A stretch of DNA of 64,000 nt from an uncultured Lachnospiraceae bacterium (GCA_900539715.1 UQDA01000014.1:8232-72231), one strand, 5' to 3'; positions 25,206-34,674 are shown, counted from the first letter of the stretch. Numbers and translations: made by a program. Notes: generated from the letters alone by a model not told the origin.

Positions 25206-27845
25206 ATGCGGTATTATTGTGAAGGCAAAGAAGAAGTCCTGCAGCAGGTACAGTCTTCTGAAAAGGGGCTTTCTACGGCAGAGGCACAGAAGCGTCTGGA
25301 AGAAAACGGTAGAAACGCACTGGAAGCGGCAAAGGGAAAATCTCTGTTACGTCGTTTTCTGGAACAGCTGGCAGACCCGATGATCATCATCCTGCTGGCG
25401 GCGGCTCTTGTCAGCGGCGTGCTGGCAGTAGTTGAAAATGACAGCTTTGCAGATGTCATCATCATTCTGGCGGTGGTTATCATCAATGCTGTTCTTGGTG
25501 TTTATCAAGAAAGCAAGGCAGAGAAGGCAATCGAAGCGCTTCAGAAGATGTCTGCAGCGACTTCCAAAGTTCTGCGTGACGGTAAGATTCAGATCGTTCC
25601 CAGCGAAGAGCTGGTTGTAGGCGATGTGGTTCTTTTGGAGGCAGGTGATGCGGTTCCTGCTGACGGACGTCTTTTGGAGAGCGCGAGCCTGAAGATCGAG
25701 GAGGCTGCACTGACCGGTGAATCTGTTCCGGTAACGAAGCTGATAGACCTCATTAACTTAAAGGAAAATGAAAAAGACGTTCCTCTGGGCGACCGTAAGA
25801 ACATGGTATATATGGGCAGTACAGTCGTTTACGGACGCGGCAGCGCGGTTATTACCGGAACCGGTATGAATACCGAGATGGGTAAGATAGCGGATGCGCT
25901 GGCTCAGGCAGAAGACGGCCAGACTCCTTTACAGAGAAAGTTAAGCCAGCTGTCCAAGATACTGACCTGGATCGTGCTGGGAATCTGTATCATTGTATTT
26001 GGCGTTCAGCTGTTCAGAGCGGGAAGCTTCCACTTTGATGTTATCCTGAATTCCTTCATGATAGCAGTATCTCTTGCGGTTGCAGCTATCCCTGAAGGTC
26101 TGGCGGCAGTCGTAACAGTCGTTCTTTCCATCGGTGTTACGAACATGTCAAAGAGAAATGCGATCATCCGTAAACTGACAGCGGTTGAGACTCTTGGCTG
26201 TGCACAGATAATCTGCTCTGATAAGACAGGTACTCTGACACAGAATAAGATGACAGTAGTGGATTTCTTCGGCGAGGATGAAAAAGAGCTGGCTGCGGCG
26301 ATGGCTCTTTGCAGCGATGCGGAAATCGACGAAAACGGAGAAGTTACAGGAGAGCCTACCGAGGCTGCCCTGGTAGCATGGTCCGGTAAGCTCGGACAGG
26401 ACAAGAATCAGCTGAAAAAAGAGCGTGCCCGCGTTATGGAAGCGCCTTTTGATTCCGGTCGTAAGATGATGTCCACAATCCATGAAGTCAACGGAAGCTA
26501 TATCCAGTATACAAAGGGTGCTCCGGATGTGGTTGTGACAAAATGTGCTTACTATTTAAAAGATGGTAAGGCATGCCCGATGACAAAAGAATATGAGGCA
26601 GAAATCTTAAAGGCAAATAAAGCAATGGCAGATAAGGCTCTGCGTGTTCTGGCATGCGCACAGCGCGTATGGACAGACAAGCCTGCCAGTGCGGAACCGG
26701 CTGATCTGGAGCAGGATCTTTGCTTCGCAGGTCTGTGCGGTATGATCGATCCGGTTCGTCCGGAAGTAAAAGCGGCCATCGTGGAATGCCGCGAAGCAGG
26801 TATCCGTCCTGTTATGATAACCGGCGACCATGTGGATACAGCGGTTGCTATTGCGAAAGAGCTGGGTATCATCACAGAGACGACCCATGCTATCACAGGC
26901 GCGCAGCTGGATCAGATGGATGATGCAGAATTTGAAAAAGAGTTCCGCAACATCAGCGTTTATGCGCGCGTACAGCCTGAGCATAAGACGAGGATAGTCA
27001 ACGCCTGGAGAAACGCGGGCTATATCACCGCGATGACAGGCGACGGCGTAAACGATGCTCCTTCCATTAAAGCTGCGGATATCGGCGTTGGAATGGGTAT
27101 CACCGGAACAGACGTAACAAAGAATGTTGCGGATATGGTTCTGACAGATGATAACTTCGCAACAATTGTCGGCGCAGTAGAAGAAGGTCGTCGTATTTAT
27201 GATAACATCAGAAAAGCCATTCAGTTCCTGTTGGGCTCCAATATGAGTGAGGTGCTGAGTATCTTCTTTGCAACGCTGATGGGCTTTACAATCTTACAGC
27301 CGGTACATCTGCTGTGGATCAATCTTGTAACAGACTGCTTCCCGGCGCTTGCTCTCGGTATGGAAAAGGCAGAGCCGGATATCATGAAGCGTAAGCCCAG
27401 AGATGCCAAAGCGGGTATTTTCGCAGGCGGCATGGGTATTGATATTGCATATCAGGGTGCATTCATAACACTGCTGACGCTCGGTTCCTATTTCATCGGT
27501 CACTACATGGAGAGCGGCGTATGGGAGATTACGAACAGTGCTCATGGCACAACGATGGCGTTTGTTACAATGTCTATGGCAGAAATTTTCCACAGCATGA
27601 ACATGCGCTCTCAGCGTGGAAGTATTTTCAAGCTTGGTTCTCATAACAAGGTTCTGTTCTGGGCAGGTCTTGGTTCTCTGCTTGCAACAACTCTGGTATG
27701 TGAGGTTCCTTTCCTTGCGGCAGCATTTGAATTCACATCCGTTGAGCCGATGGAGTATATTGTTGCACTCGTAATGGGCGCACTGATCATCCCTGTAGTC
27801 GAGCTTGTGAAATTCATCCAGCGTAAGATGAATAAAGAAAAATAA
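25206..27845 (+). CDS. P-type cation-transporting ATPase (Mn2+/Ca2+ type)
   Basis: 879 residues, ATG 25206 behind AAGGAGG. It has an N-terminal cation-ATPase domain, an actuator with LTGESVPVTK, the helix-4 motif VAAIPEGLAAVV, the phosphorylation motif CSDKTGTLTQNKM, nucleotide-binding KGAPD, and the hinge TGDGVNDAPSIKAADIGVGMG, with ten predicted membrane helices. This is type IIA, the SERCA-like group that pumps Ca2+ or Mn2+ out of the cytoplasm. The upstream yybP-ykoY riboswitch argues for Mn2+ export, because that class turns such genes on when Mn2+ is high. The leader between terminator and start is about 200 bases and hairpin-rich. A paralogue lies at 42072-44816 without the riboswitch. 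Confidence 0.93.
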   Translation: MRYYCEGKEEVLQQVQSSEKGLSTAEAQKRLEENGRNALEAAKGKSLLRRFLEQLADPMIIILLAAALVSGVLAVVENDSFADVIIILAVVIINAVLGVYQESKAEKAIEALQKMSAATSKVLRDGKIQIVPSEELVVGDVVLLEAGDAVPADGRLLESASLKIEEAALTGESVPVTKLIDLINLKENEKDVPLGDRKNMVYMGSTVVYGRGSAVITGTGMNTEMGKIADALAQAEDGQTPLQRKLSQLSKILTWIVLGICIIVFGVQLFRAGSFHFDVILNSFMIAVSLAVAAIPEGLAAVVTVVLSIGVTNMSKRNAIIRKLTAVETLGCAQIICSDKTGTLTQNKMTVVDFFGEDEKELAAAMALCSDAEIDENGEVTGEPTEAALVAWSGKLGQDKNQLKKERARVMEAPFDSGRKMMSTIHEVNGSYIQYTKGAPDVVVTKCAYYLKDGKACPMTKEYEAEILKANKAMADKALRVLACAQRVWTDKPASAEPADLEQDLCFAGLCGMIDPVRPEVKAAIVECREAGIRPVMITGDHVDTAVAIAKELGIITETTHAITGAQLDQMDDAEFEKEFRNISVYARVQPEHKTRIVNAWRNAGYITAMTGDGVNDAPSIKAADIGVGMGITGTDVTKNVADMVLTDDNFATIVGAVEEGRRIYDNIRKAIQFLLGSNMSEVLSIFFATLMGFTILQPVHLLWINLVTDCFPALALGMEKAEPDIMKRKPRDAKAGIFAGGMGIDIAYQGAFITLLTLGSYFIGHYMESGVWEITNSAHGTTMAFVTMSMAEIFHSMNMRSQRGSIFKLGSHNKVLFWAGLGSLLATTLVCEVPFLAAAFEFTSVEPMEYIVALVMGALIIPVVELVKFIQRKMNKEK

Positions 27846-27860
27846 AACACAAAAAAGGTA

Positions 27861-27889
27861 TTGCATCCTGTAGAAAGCTATGCTACAAT
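27861..27889 (+). promoter_or_regulatory. Promoter for rpmE
   Basis: TTGCAT (27861-27866), a 17-base spacer, TACAAT (27884-27889). Confidence 0.65.
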
Positions 27890-27895
27890 GAGTAA

Positions 27896-27921
27896 GCTGT
27901 CCGTAGATTATTACGGACAGC
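27896..27921 (+). promoter_or_regulatory. Leader hairpin upstream of rpmE
   Basis: GCTGTCCGTA (27896-27905) is perfectly inverted as TACGGACAGC (27912-27921) around a six-base loop, right after the predicted transcription start. There is no T run. L31 leader motifs are known in Firmicutes; whether this is one is inferred. Confidence 0.5.
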
Positions 27922-27975
27922 AAGCGGATGAGAACGAAAAGTAACAATCAACAATATAGAACGAGGTGAAAGAAC

Positions 27976-28182
27976 ATGAAAGAGGGAATCCATCCTAATT
28001 ACTATCAGGCAACTGTAACATGCAACTGCGGCAACACATTCGTGACAGGCTCCACAAAGCCCGAGATCCACGTTGAAGTTTGCTCCAAGTGCCATTCTTT
28101 CTATACCGGCCAGCAGAAAGCGGCTCAGGCTCGCGGACGTATTGATAAGTTCAACCGCAAGTACGGTGTGGCAAGCAAATAA
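27976..28182 (+). CDS. rpmE: 50S ribosomal protein L31 (zinc-binding form)
   Basis: 68 residues, ATG 27976 behind GAGGTG. It begins MKEGIHPNYYQATVTC and has the CxC...CxxC set (CNCGN and CSKCH) of the zinc-binding L31. The paralogous zinc-free form, used under zinc limitation, would lack these. The C-terminal GRIDKFNRKYG is typical. It has its own promoter, a leader hairpin and its own terminator, so it is largely independent of the ATPase before it and the DUF1385 gene after it. Confidence 0.97.
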   Translation: MKEGIHPNYYQATVTCNCGNTFVTGSTKPEIHVEVCSKCHSFYTGQQKAAQARGRIDKFNRKYGVASK

Positions 28183-28190
28183 GGATTGCG

Positions 28191-28228
28191 TAAGGTTGAG
28201 GTTTGTATAAATCTCAACCTTAATTTTT
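28191..28228 (+). terminator. rpmE terminator
   Basis: TAAGGTTGAG (28191-28200) pairs perfectly with CTCAACCTTA (28213-28222), followed by AATTTTT. Confidence 0.85.
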
Positions 28229-28257
28229 AGGTACAGTTCACAGCAAGGGATAAGAGT

Positions 28258-29295
28258 ATGAGCAGGAAAAGGAAAAAATGTTATTGCGGTATCGGCGGTC
28301 AGGCGGTGCTGGAAGGCGTCATGATGAAAAATGAGGACCGTTATGCAGTTGCAGTACGCAAGGCTGACGGCAGTATTGAAATCAAGAAGGAAGAATATAA
28401 AGGAATCTGGGGCGGCAAAAAGGTGACAAAGATTCCTTTTTTAAGAGGAATATTCAATTTTCTGGATTCTCTCGTCCTCGGAATGAGCACGCTTACATGG
28501 TCAGCGCAGTTTTTTGAGGAAGAGGATACCAAGGAGGAAAATAAAAGGACAGTAAAAGACAAAAAGCAGGAAAAGGTACCGGGCAGCGGAGCGGACAAGC
28601 TGGCAACAGGAGCAACGGTGGCGTTTTCCATCGTGCTCGCAGTGGCGATATTTATCGCATTGCCTTATTTTCTGAGTCTTATTTTTGCAAGGTATATTTT
28701 AAATCAGTCTCTGCTGGCCATTGTGGAGGGAGTTCTCAGGCTTTTGATTTTTGTGGGCTATGTGGCGGCAATATCAGCGATGAAGGATATCAGGCGCGTA
28801 TATATGTATCACGGGGCAGAGCATAAGTGCATTAATTGTATTGAGCGCGGACGGGAGCTGACAGTGAAAAACGTCCGGAAAAGCTCACGGCAGCACCGGC
28901 GCTGCGGGACAAGCTTCCTTTTATTTGTAATGCTCATAAGCGTTGTATTGTTTATGTTTATCCGTATTCCTAATCCGATAGCCCGTCTGGCAGTAAGGAT
29001 ACTGCTCGTTCCGGTGATAGCGGGCATTTCCTATGAAATCATCAGATTGGCGGGAAGGAGCGACAACTGGTTTGTACGGATCGTTTCAGCACCGGGTATG
29101 TGGCTGCAGAAGCTGACGACAAAGGAACCGGACGATTCCATGATAGAGGTCGCCATCGCATCCGTGGAAGCTGTTTTTGACTGGAAAGCATATTTGAAAG
29201 GAACTTTCGGATATGATGTGAACGAATGGGAACGTGAAGAAGCGGAAGCAGCAAGAGAAGAAGCGGAAGAGGTGAGTCAGAATGACTTACCGTGA
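28258..29295 (+). CDS. DUF1385 (YqhQ-like) membrane protein
   Basis: 345 residues, ATG 28258 with AAGGGAT upstream. The N-terminus CYCGIGGQAVLEGVMMKN, the phrase IPFLRGIFNFLDSLVLGM, and later YHGAEHKCINCIERG and RCGTSFLLFVML are hallmarks of DUF1385. Four or five hydrophobic segments suggest an integral membrane protein. The function of this family is unknown. The gene is regularly placed between rpmE and prmC-prfA in Firmicutes, as here, and it overlaps prmC by 14 bases, suggesting translational coupling. The conserved His and Cys pattern (GAEHKCINC) hints at metal binding, which is inference. Confidence 0.88.
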   Translation: MSRKRKKCYCGIGGQAVLEGVMMKNEDRYAVAVRKADGSIEIKKEEYKGIWGGKKVTKIPFLRGIFNFLDSLVLGMSTLTWSAQFFEEEDTKEENKRTVKDKKQEKVPGSGADKLATGATVAFSIVLAVAIFIALPYFLSLIFARYILNQSLLAIVEGVLRLLIFVGYVAAISAMKDIRRVYMYHGAEHKCINCIERGRELTVKNVRKSSRQHRRCGTSFLLFVMLISVVLFMFIRIPNPIARLAVRILLVPVIAGISYEIIRLAGRSDNWFVRIVSAPGMWLQKLTTKEPDDSMIEVAIASVEAVFDWKAYLKGTFGYDVNEWEREEAEAAREEAEEVSQNDLP

Positions 29296-30145
29296 GTTGT
29301 ATGAAGAAGGAAAGGCAGAGCTGGAACAGGCGGGGATAGAGGAAGCATCACTGGATGCCCGTTTGCTTTTGGAGTTTGTGTGCGGCACATCGCATAGCGA
29401 TCTTTTGGTGCATGGAAGTCGTGACATGGATGGTGAAAAGGAAAGAAACTATCGGGAGCTGACAGCAAGGCGGGCGGGACATATCCCGCTTCAGCATCTG
29501 ACCGGAGAACAGGAATTTATGGGGCTTTCCTTTTCGGTAAATGAAAATGTGCTCATTCCGCGGCAGGATACTGAAGTTTTGGTGGAAGAGGTAATGCGGG
29601 CGATAAGCGACGGCTCGCGGATTTTGGATGTATGTACCGGTTCGGGATGCATTTTGCTGAGCCTTTTGCATTATTCCAACGGCTGCAGCGGTGTGGGTAC
29701 GGATATTTCGGAAAAAGCACTGGAGACCGCCAGGGTAAACGCCGGACGGCTGGAAGAAAAAAATGCTGAATTTGTGCAGGGCGATCTGTTCGAGAATGTA
29801 GAGGGCCGCTTTCATGTAATTGTGTCTAACCCGCCGTATATTGCGACACAGGTCATTGGCGGGCTGATGGAAGAAGTACGTCTGCATGAACCGATGTGCG
29901 CGTTGGACGGAGGAGAGGACGGACTTTATTTTTACCGCAGGATTACAAAAGAGGCGAAGTCCCATCTGTGTGGGGGCGGACAGCTTTTTTTTGAAATCGG
30001 GCATGACCAGGGAGAAGCGGTATCAGAGCTGATGCGTGAGGAAGGATACCGGGATGTGGAGTGCATAAAGGATTTTGCGGGACTGGACCGGGTGGTCTTT
30101 GGAACGCTTTACAGCGGCGATATAATTGAAACAGGAAAGGAATAA
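29282..30145 (+). CDS. prmC: Release factor glutamine methyltransferase
   Basis: 287 residues, ATG 29282 inside the end of the previous gene. SAM-binding motif I (ILDVCTGSGCILLSLL) and the catalytic NPPY (VSNPPYIAT) are both present. The N-terminal helical domain includes RAGHIPLQHLTGEQEFMGL in family form. PrmC methylates the glutamine of the GGQ motif in release factors. Its target prfA follows one base after its stop codon, the usual arrangement. Confidence 0.95.
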   Translation: MTYRELYEEGKAELEQAGIEEASLDARLLLEFVCGTSHSDLLVHGSRDMDGEKERNYRELTARRAGHIPLQHLTGEQEFMGLSFSVNENVLIPRQDTEVLVEEVMRAISDGSRILDVCTGSGCILLSLLHYSNGCSGVGTDISEKALETARVNAGRLEEKNAEFVQGDLFENVEGRFHVIVSNPPYIATQVIGGLMEEVRLHEPMCALDGGEDGLYFYRRITKEAKSHLCGGGQLFFEIGHDQGEAVSELMREEGYRDVECIKDFAGLDRVVFGTLYSGDIIETGKE

Positions 30146-30146
30146 G

Positions 30147-31229
30147 ATGTTTGATAAGCTGGAGGATCTGCTGATCCGTTTTGAAGAAATCATGGGCGAA
30201 TTAAATGAGCCGGATGTTACATCGAATCAGGCGCGGTTCCGCGCATTGATGAAGGAACAGAGCGATCTGACTCCTATCGTGGAGGCATATCGGGAATATA
30301 AAAAGTGTACGCAGGATATTGAGGATAGCCTGACGATGCTGGAAGAGGAAAGCGATGCAGAGATGAAGGAGATGCTCAAGGAGGAGCTGGGCGCGGCAAA
30401 AGACCGCGTACAGGAGCTGGAGCAGGAATTGAAGATACTCCTTTTGCCGAAAGACCCTAACGATGAGAAAAATGTTATCGTGGAAATACGCGCGGGAGCG
30501 GGGGGAGATGAGGCGGCATTGTTTGCTGCGGAAATCTACCGGATGTATGTGCGCTATGCGGAGCGTCAGCGCTGGAAGACGGAGACGATGGATGTGGAGG
30601 AAATCGGCATCGGCGGTATGAAAAACGTGAGCTTTATGATTTCAGGACAGGGAGCTTATTCCCGATTGAAGTACGAAAGCGGCGTGCATCGCGTACAGCG
30701 GGTACCGGAAACTGAGAGCGGCGGGCGTATCCATACGTCCACGATCACGGTGGCCATCATGCCGGAGGTAGAGGATTTTGACGTTCAGATAGATATGAAT
30801 GACTGTAAGTTCGACGTATTCCGTGCGTCCGGAAACGGAGGGCAGTGTGTCAATACGACGGACTCTGCTGTACGGTTGACTCATCTCCCGACAGGAATCG
30901 TAATCTCCTGTCAGGATGAGAAGAGCCAGCTGAAAAATAAGGACAAGGCGCTGAAGGTGCTGCGCGCGAAGCTGTACGATCTGGAACAGCAGAAGCGTCA
31001 TGATGAAGAGGCGGAGCTGCGGCGCAGTCAGGTCGGTACAGGTGACCGTTCTGAAAAAATCAGGACTTACAATTTCCCGCAGGGAAGAGTGACCGACCAC
31101 CGCATCAAGCTTACATTGTATAAGATAGACGCCATCATGGACGGAGATATCCAGGAGCTGATAGACCATCTTATCGCAGCGGATCAGGCAGCAAAGCTTG
31201 CAAGGCTGAATCAGAATGAGATTGCCTGA
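30147..31229 (+). CDS. prfA: Peptide chain release factor 1
   Basis: 360 residues. ATG 30147 gives MFDKLEDLLIRFEEI, the standard start; GGAAAGG stands upstream. The stop-codon recognition region contains VPETESGGRIHTS, whose PET tripeptide corresponds to the PxT motif for UAA and UAG. The peptidyl-tRNA hydrolysis motif is GNGGQCVNTTDSAVRL. Length is exactly that of E. coli RF1. The last gene of the rpmE-side cluster; the next genes are on the other strand and start only a few bases away, without a clear terminator in between. Confidence 0.97.
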   Translation: MFDKLEDLLIRFEEIMGELNEPDVTSNQARFRALMKEQSDLTPIVEAYREYKKCTQDIEDSLTMLEEESDAEMKEMLKEELGAAKDRVQELEQELKILLLPKDPNDEKNVIVEIRAGAGGDEAALFAAEIYRMYVRYAERQRWKTETMDVEEIGIGGMKNVSFMISGQGAYSRLKYESGVHRVQRVPETESGGRIHTSTITVAIMPEVEDFDVQIDMNDCKFDVFRASGNGGQCVNTTDSAVRLTHLPTGIVISCQDEKSQLKNKDKALKVLRAKLYDLEQQKRHDEEAELRRSQVGTGDRSEKIRTYNFPQGRVTDHRIKLTLYKIDAIMDGDIQELIDHLIAADQAAKLARLNQNEIA

Positions 31230-31233
31230 TATG

Positions 31234-31725
31234 CTAGAGTATTCCTTCCAGTTTTAGCAGGAATTCTTTTACGGAATCGCCGCAGGCATAGCCGTGGATA
31301 TCCCCGTTTTTGCGGATGACCCTGTGGCAGGGCACGAGGATAAGGAGGGGATTATCGTGGTTCGCCTGTCCGACGGCGCGGACAGCTTTGGGGCTGCCGA
31401 TAAGCTTAGCAATATCCTGATAGCTTCGCGTCTGGCCGTAGGGAATGGTGCAGAGGGCGTCCCAGACGCGCTGCCGGAACGGTGTTCCCCGGTAGAAGAC
31501 AGGAAGCTCGAACGCCTTTCGCTTTCCGGCGAAATATTGTGCGAGCTGTTCCTGCGTCCGTTTGGAAAGCTCTGTTTCCGGTCCGGAATCGGAGAGCGGC
31601 GGGTAGGGCTTACCGCTTCCGGGAGGCTTGGCGGCTTCCAGTAAAGACAGCTCCGTGATAAAGCCGTCTTCCTCCTTCATGGATAAAAGCCCGATGGGGC
31701 TGGCAAAAAGATGGCAGAAAGTCAT
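31234..31725 (-). CDS. ogt: Methylated-DNA-protein-cysteine methyltransferase
   Basis: 163 residues from ATG 31725, behind GAGGAGG on the minus strand; an upstream in-frame extension covers the neighbouring gene and is rejected. The active site is VPCHRVI with the acceptor cysteine. The helix-turn-helix region (SYQDIAKLIGSPKAVRAVGQA) and the preceding VWDALCTIPYGQT are typical. The protein removes O6-alkyl groups from guanine by suicidal transfer to itself. It overlaps the DUF3795-like gene by 4 bases (ATGA). It has only the C-terminal catalytic part plus the short N-terminal domain and no Ada regulator domain. Confidence 0.93.
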   Translation of the reverse strand: MTFCHLFASPIGLLSMKEEDGFITELSLLEAAKPPGSGKPYPPLSDSGPETELSKRTQEQLAQYFAGKRKAFELPVFYRGTPFRQRVWDALCTIPYGQTRSYQDIAKLIGSPKAVRAVGQANHDNPLLILVPCHRVIRKNGDIHGYACGDSVKEFLLKLEGIL

Positions 31726-32168
31726 TGGCAGCCTCCTCTTTTTTGATACAGGATGATTTCGGGAGCGCTTCCATTGCAGCCATATGTACATATGAGAAGA
31801 TAGTCTGCGTCCGCCACGATGCCGTAGCAGCGGTCGCTGCCGGGAATCTCTGTCTGGTTTCCGAAGTAGACATTACGGTCTTCCAGCAGCCTGACGGAGC
31901 TTTTGTTTGGAAGAGGATATTCCAGATTCACATAAAAACCGTTCAGCAGATTTAAGTCAGTGACATGAAGATTGGGAATGCCGAGAGAGTTGATATCATC
32001 TATCAGCTCTTTTTTTAATGCGTGGAAAGTATTGAAGCCGCCATTTTTAATACACTCGGCGGCAACACATGTCCCTCCAAAGGGATGGCCGTCTGTTTTG
32101 GTACAGCCGCCGCACTCTGCCCGACGGGGGCAGTCAGAGCAGCAGTCAACGCCGCAAATAGATAACAT
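31722..32168 (-). CDS. DUF3795-like cysteine-rich protein
   Basis: 148 residues, ATG 32168 behind AGGAGGT. The N-terminus (ICGVDCCSDCPRRAECGGC) is packed with cysteines, suggesting an iron-sulfur or zinc site, in the pattern seen in DUF3795-type proteins. The rest has few cysteines and ends in a region with a further CTYGC. Function is unknown. It is translationally coupled to ogt, and its TATAAT-like -10 near 32196-32201 on the minus strand lies divergent to feoAB. A role in alkylation damage response is possible only by association. Confidence 0.65.
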   Translation of the reverse strand: MLSICGVDCCSDCPRRAECGGCTKTDGHPFGGTCVAAECIKNGGFNTFHALKKELIDDINSLGIPNLHVTDLNLLNGFYVNLEYPLPNKSSVRLLEDRNVYFGNQTEIPGSDRCYGIVADADYLLICTYGCNGSAPEIILYQKRGGCQ

Positions 32169-32228
32169 AGTGATACCTCCTGAAAAATTGACAGCATCAT
32201 TATATCATTTTCTGAGGAATCATTTCCA

Positions 32229-32257
32229 TTGATTTTTATAATTCATGTGCGTATAAT
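32229..32257 (+). promoter_or_regulatory. Promoter for feoAB
   Basis: TTGATT (32229-32234), a 17-base spacer, TATAAT (32252-32257). It is 69 bases before the gene. No clear Fur or DtxR box was recognised by eye. Confidence 0.75.
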
Positions 32258-32325
32258 ATGACAGTGGGTTACTGTTCGCATCAGCGGCAGAGCCTGTGAT
32301 GCAGAGGAAAACAGAGGAAAATAAA

Positions 32326-34668
32326 ATGACATTAAAAGAGTTACCTATCGGAAAAACAGCAACGATACGGACAGTGGGAGGAGAAGGAGCGCTTCGGCAG
32401 CATTTTCTGGACATGGGCCTGATACCTCAGGGTGATGTGACGATGGTAAAATATGCTCCAATGGGCGATCCGATGGAGCTTCGGATACACAGCTATGAGC
32501 TGACGCTGCGGCTGGCGGATGCGGAGAAGATAGAGATAGAGAACGTGAGGGATGCAGAGCATACGGACGGGAAAAAGCTTCAGAAAGCGATACCTCATCC
32601 GGGTCTGGGTGAAGAAGGAAAATATCATCAGAAAAAGCATGAAAATCCGCTTCCGGATGGAGAACTGCTGACCTTTGCGCTGGCGGGCAACCAGAATTGC
32701 GGTAAGACGACGCTTTTTAATCAGTTGACGGGGTCCAGCCAGCATGTGGGTAATTTCCCGGGAGTGACGGTGGATAAAAAGGACGGTACGGTCCGCGGAA
32801 ACGGTAATACGCTTGTGACGGACCTGCCGGGCATTTATTCCATGTCCCCGTATTCCAGCGAGGAAATCGTGACGAGGAATTTTTTGCTGGATGAGCATCC
32901 AAAAGGAATCATCAATATTGTGGATGCGACCAATATCGAGAGGAATCTGTATCTGACGATGCAGCTGATGGAGCTGGATATCCCGATGGTGCTGGCACTG
33001 AATATGATGGATGAAGTTCGGGAAAACGGAGGCTCTATTCTTGTCAATGAGATGGAGGAACTTTTAGGAATTCCGGTTGTTCCCATCTCTGCTGCAAAAA
33101 ATGAAGGGATAGACGAGCTGGTATCCCATGCGCTCCATGTGGCAAAATATCAGGAAAGACCGGTTCAGGTAGACCTTTGCGACAGCAATGACGATGGTGG
33201 CGCAGTACACAGGTGTCTGCATTCCATCATGCATTTCATTGAAGATCATGCGAAGGAGGCAGGGATTCCGGTACGTTTCGCAGCATCCAAACTGGCGGAA
33301 GGCGATACGATCATTATGGAAAGCCTGAAGCTGGATCAGAATGAGAAGGAGACGCTGGAGCATATCATCAGGCAGATGGAAGCAGAGCGGGGGCTGGACA
33401 GGGCGGCTGCAATGGCGCATATGCGTTTTGATTTTATCGAAAAAGTATGTGAGCAGTCCGTGATACGCCCGAGGGAGAGCAAAGAACATATCAGAAGTGA
33501 AAAGATAGACCGCCTCCTGACGGGAAAATATACGGCGCTGCCATGCTTTGCGGGCATCATGGGGCTCGTGTTTTATCTGACCTTCGGTGTCATCGGAAAA
33601 TTTCTGGCGGATATTCTGGATATGGGCATCACGGCACTGGGGGATATGGCGGACCGGCAGATGACTGCGTGGAATGTGAATTCGGTCGTACATTCGCTCG
33701 TGATAGACGGGATTTTTAACGGCGTGGGAAGTGTGCTGAGCTTCCTGCCGATCATCGTAACGCTGTTTTTCTTTCTGTCGATGCTGGAGGACAGCGGATA
33801 TATGGCGAGAGTAGCTTTTGTGATGGATAAGCTGCTGCGTAAGATAGGATTATCGGGCAGAAGTATTGTTCCGATGCTGATAGGCTTCGGCTGCACGGTT
33901 CCGGGAGTCATGGCGAGCCGGACGCTGCCGTCTGCCCGCGACAGGAAGATGACGATACTTTTGACTCCTTTTATGAGCTGTTCTGCAAAGCTGCCGATAT
34001 ACGCATTTTTTACGGCGGCGTTTTTTCCGGAGCACGGGGCGCTCGTGATGATAGCGCTGTATTTTGGAGGCATGGCGATCGGGATATTAGCGGCTCTGGT
34101 ATTGCGGAAAACGATGTTTGGCGGAGAGGCGGTTCCCTTTGTAATGGAACTGCCTAATTATCGGATGCCCGGAGCTAAAAATGTGGGGCATCTGCTCTGG
34201 GATAAGGCGAAGGATTTTCTGCAGAGGGCGTTTACGGTTATTTTTGCGGCAACGCTCATCATATGGTTTCTGCAGACCTTTGATATGCATCTGAATATCG
34301 TCGCGGATTCGCAGGACAGCATGCTTGCGATGGCTGCGGGCATCATCGCGCCGGTATTTGCTCCTATGGGATTTGGAGACTGGCGCATCTCAACAGCGCT
34401 GATAACAGGCTTTATGGCAAAGGAGAGCGTAGTGTCTACCCTGTCTGTCCTGTTTGGTTCTACACAGGCGCTGACAGCAGCACTGTCACCGCTTTCTGCG
34501 GTAAGCCTGCTTGTGTTCTGTCTGCTGTATACGCCGTGTGTGGCGGCAGTGGCGTCCATTAAAAGAGAGCTGGGCGGAAAGTGGGCAGTCGGGGTGGTCA
34601 TCGGGCAGTGTGTGATAGCCTGGATAGCAGCGTTTGTGGTCTATCTGGCAGGAAATATTTTTATATAA
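32326..34668 (+). CDS. feoB: Ferrous iron transporter, FeoA-FeoB fusion
   Basis: 780 residues from ATG 32326, preceded by AGAGGAAA; the 10 upstream codons lack a site. Residues 1-75 are a FeoA-type SH3-like domain (LKELPIGKTATIRTVGGEGALRQHFLDMGLIPQG is the FeoA pattern, here shortened to its start LKELPIGKTA). After a His-rich linker comes the FeoB GTPase: G1 GNQNCGKTT at residues 121-129, G2 region NFPGVTVD, G3 DLPGIYS and G4 NMMDE. The C-terminal membrane part has two Gate motifs, including IGFGCTVPGVMA and MSCSAKLPIYAFF. FeoB takes up Fe2+ under anaerobic conditions. Separate feoA genes are usual; fusion is less common. A candidate small RNA starts within 10 bases of its stop. Confidence 0.95.
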   Translation: MTLKELPIGKTATIRTVGGEGALRQHFLDMGLIPQGDVTMVKYAPMGDPMELRIHSYELTLRLADAEKIEIENVRDAEHTDGKKLQKAIPHPGLGEEGKYHQKKHENPLPDGELLTFALAGNQNCGKTTLFNQLTGSSQHVGNFPGVTVDKKDGTVRGNGNTLVTDLPGIYSMSPYSSEEIVTRNFLLDEHPKGIINIVDATNIERNLYLTMQLMELDIPMVLALNMMDEVRENGGSILVNEMEELLGIPVVPISAAKNEGIDELVSHALHVAKYQERPVQVDLCDSNDDGGAVHRCLHSIMHFIEDHAKEAGIPVRFAASKLAEGDTIIMESLKLDQNEKETLEHIIRQMEAERGLDRAAAMAHMRFDFIEKVCEQSVIRPRESKEHIRSEKIDRLLTGKYTALPCFAGIMGLVFYLTFGVIGKFLADILDMGITALGDMADRQMTAWNVNSVVHSLVIDGIFNGVGSVLSFLPIIVTLFFFLSMLEDSGYMARVAFVMDKLLRKIGLSGRSIVPMLIGFGCTVPGVMASRTLPSARDRKMTILLTPFMSCSAKLPIYAFFTAAFFPEHGALVMIALYFGGMAIGILAALVLRKTMFGGEAVPFVMELPNYRMPGAKNVGHLLWDKAKDFLQRAFTVIFAATLIIWFLQTFDMHLNIVADSQDSMLAMAAGIIAPVFAPMGFGDWRISTALITGFMAKESVVSTLSVLFGSTQALTAALSPLSAVSLLVFCLLYTPCVAAVASIKRELGGKWAVGVVIGQCVIAWIAAFVVYLAGNIFI

Positions 34669-34674
34669 ATTTGA

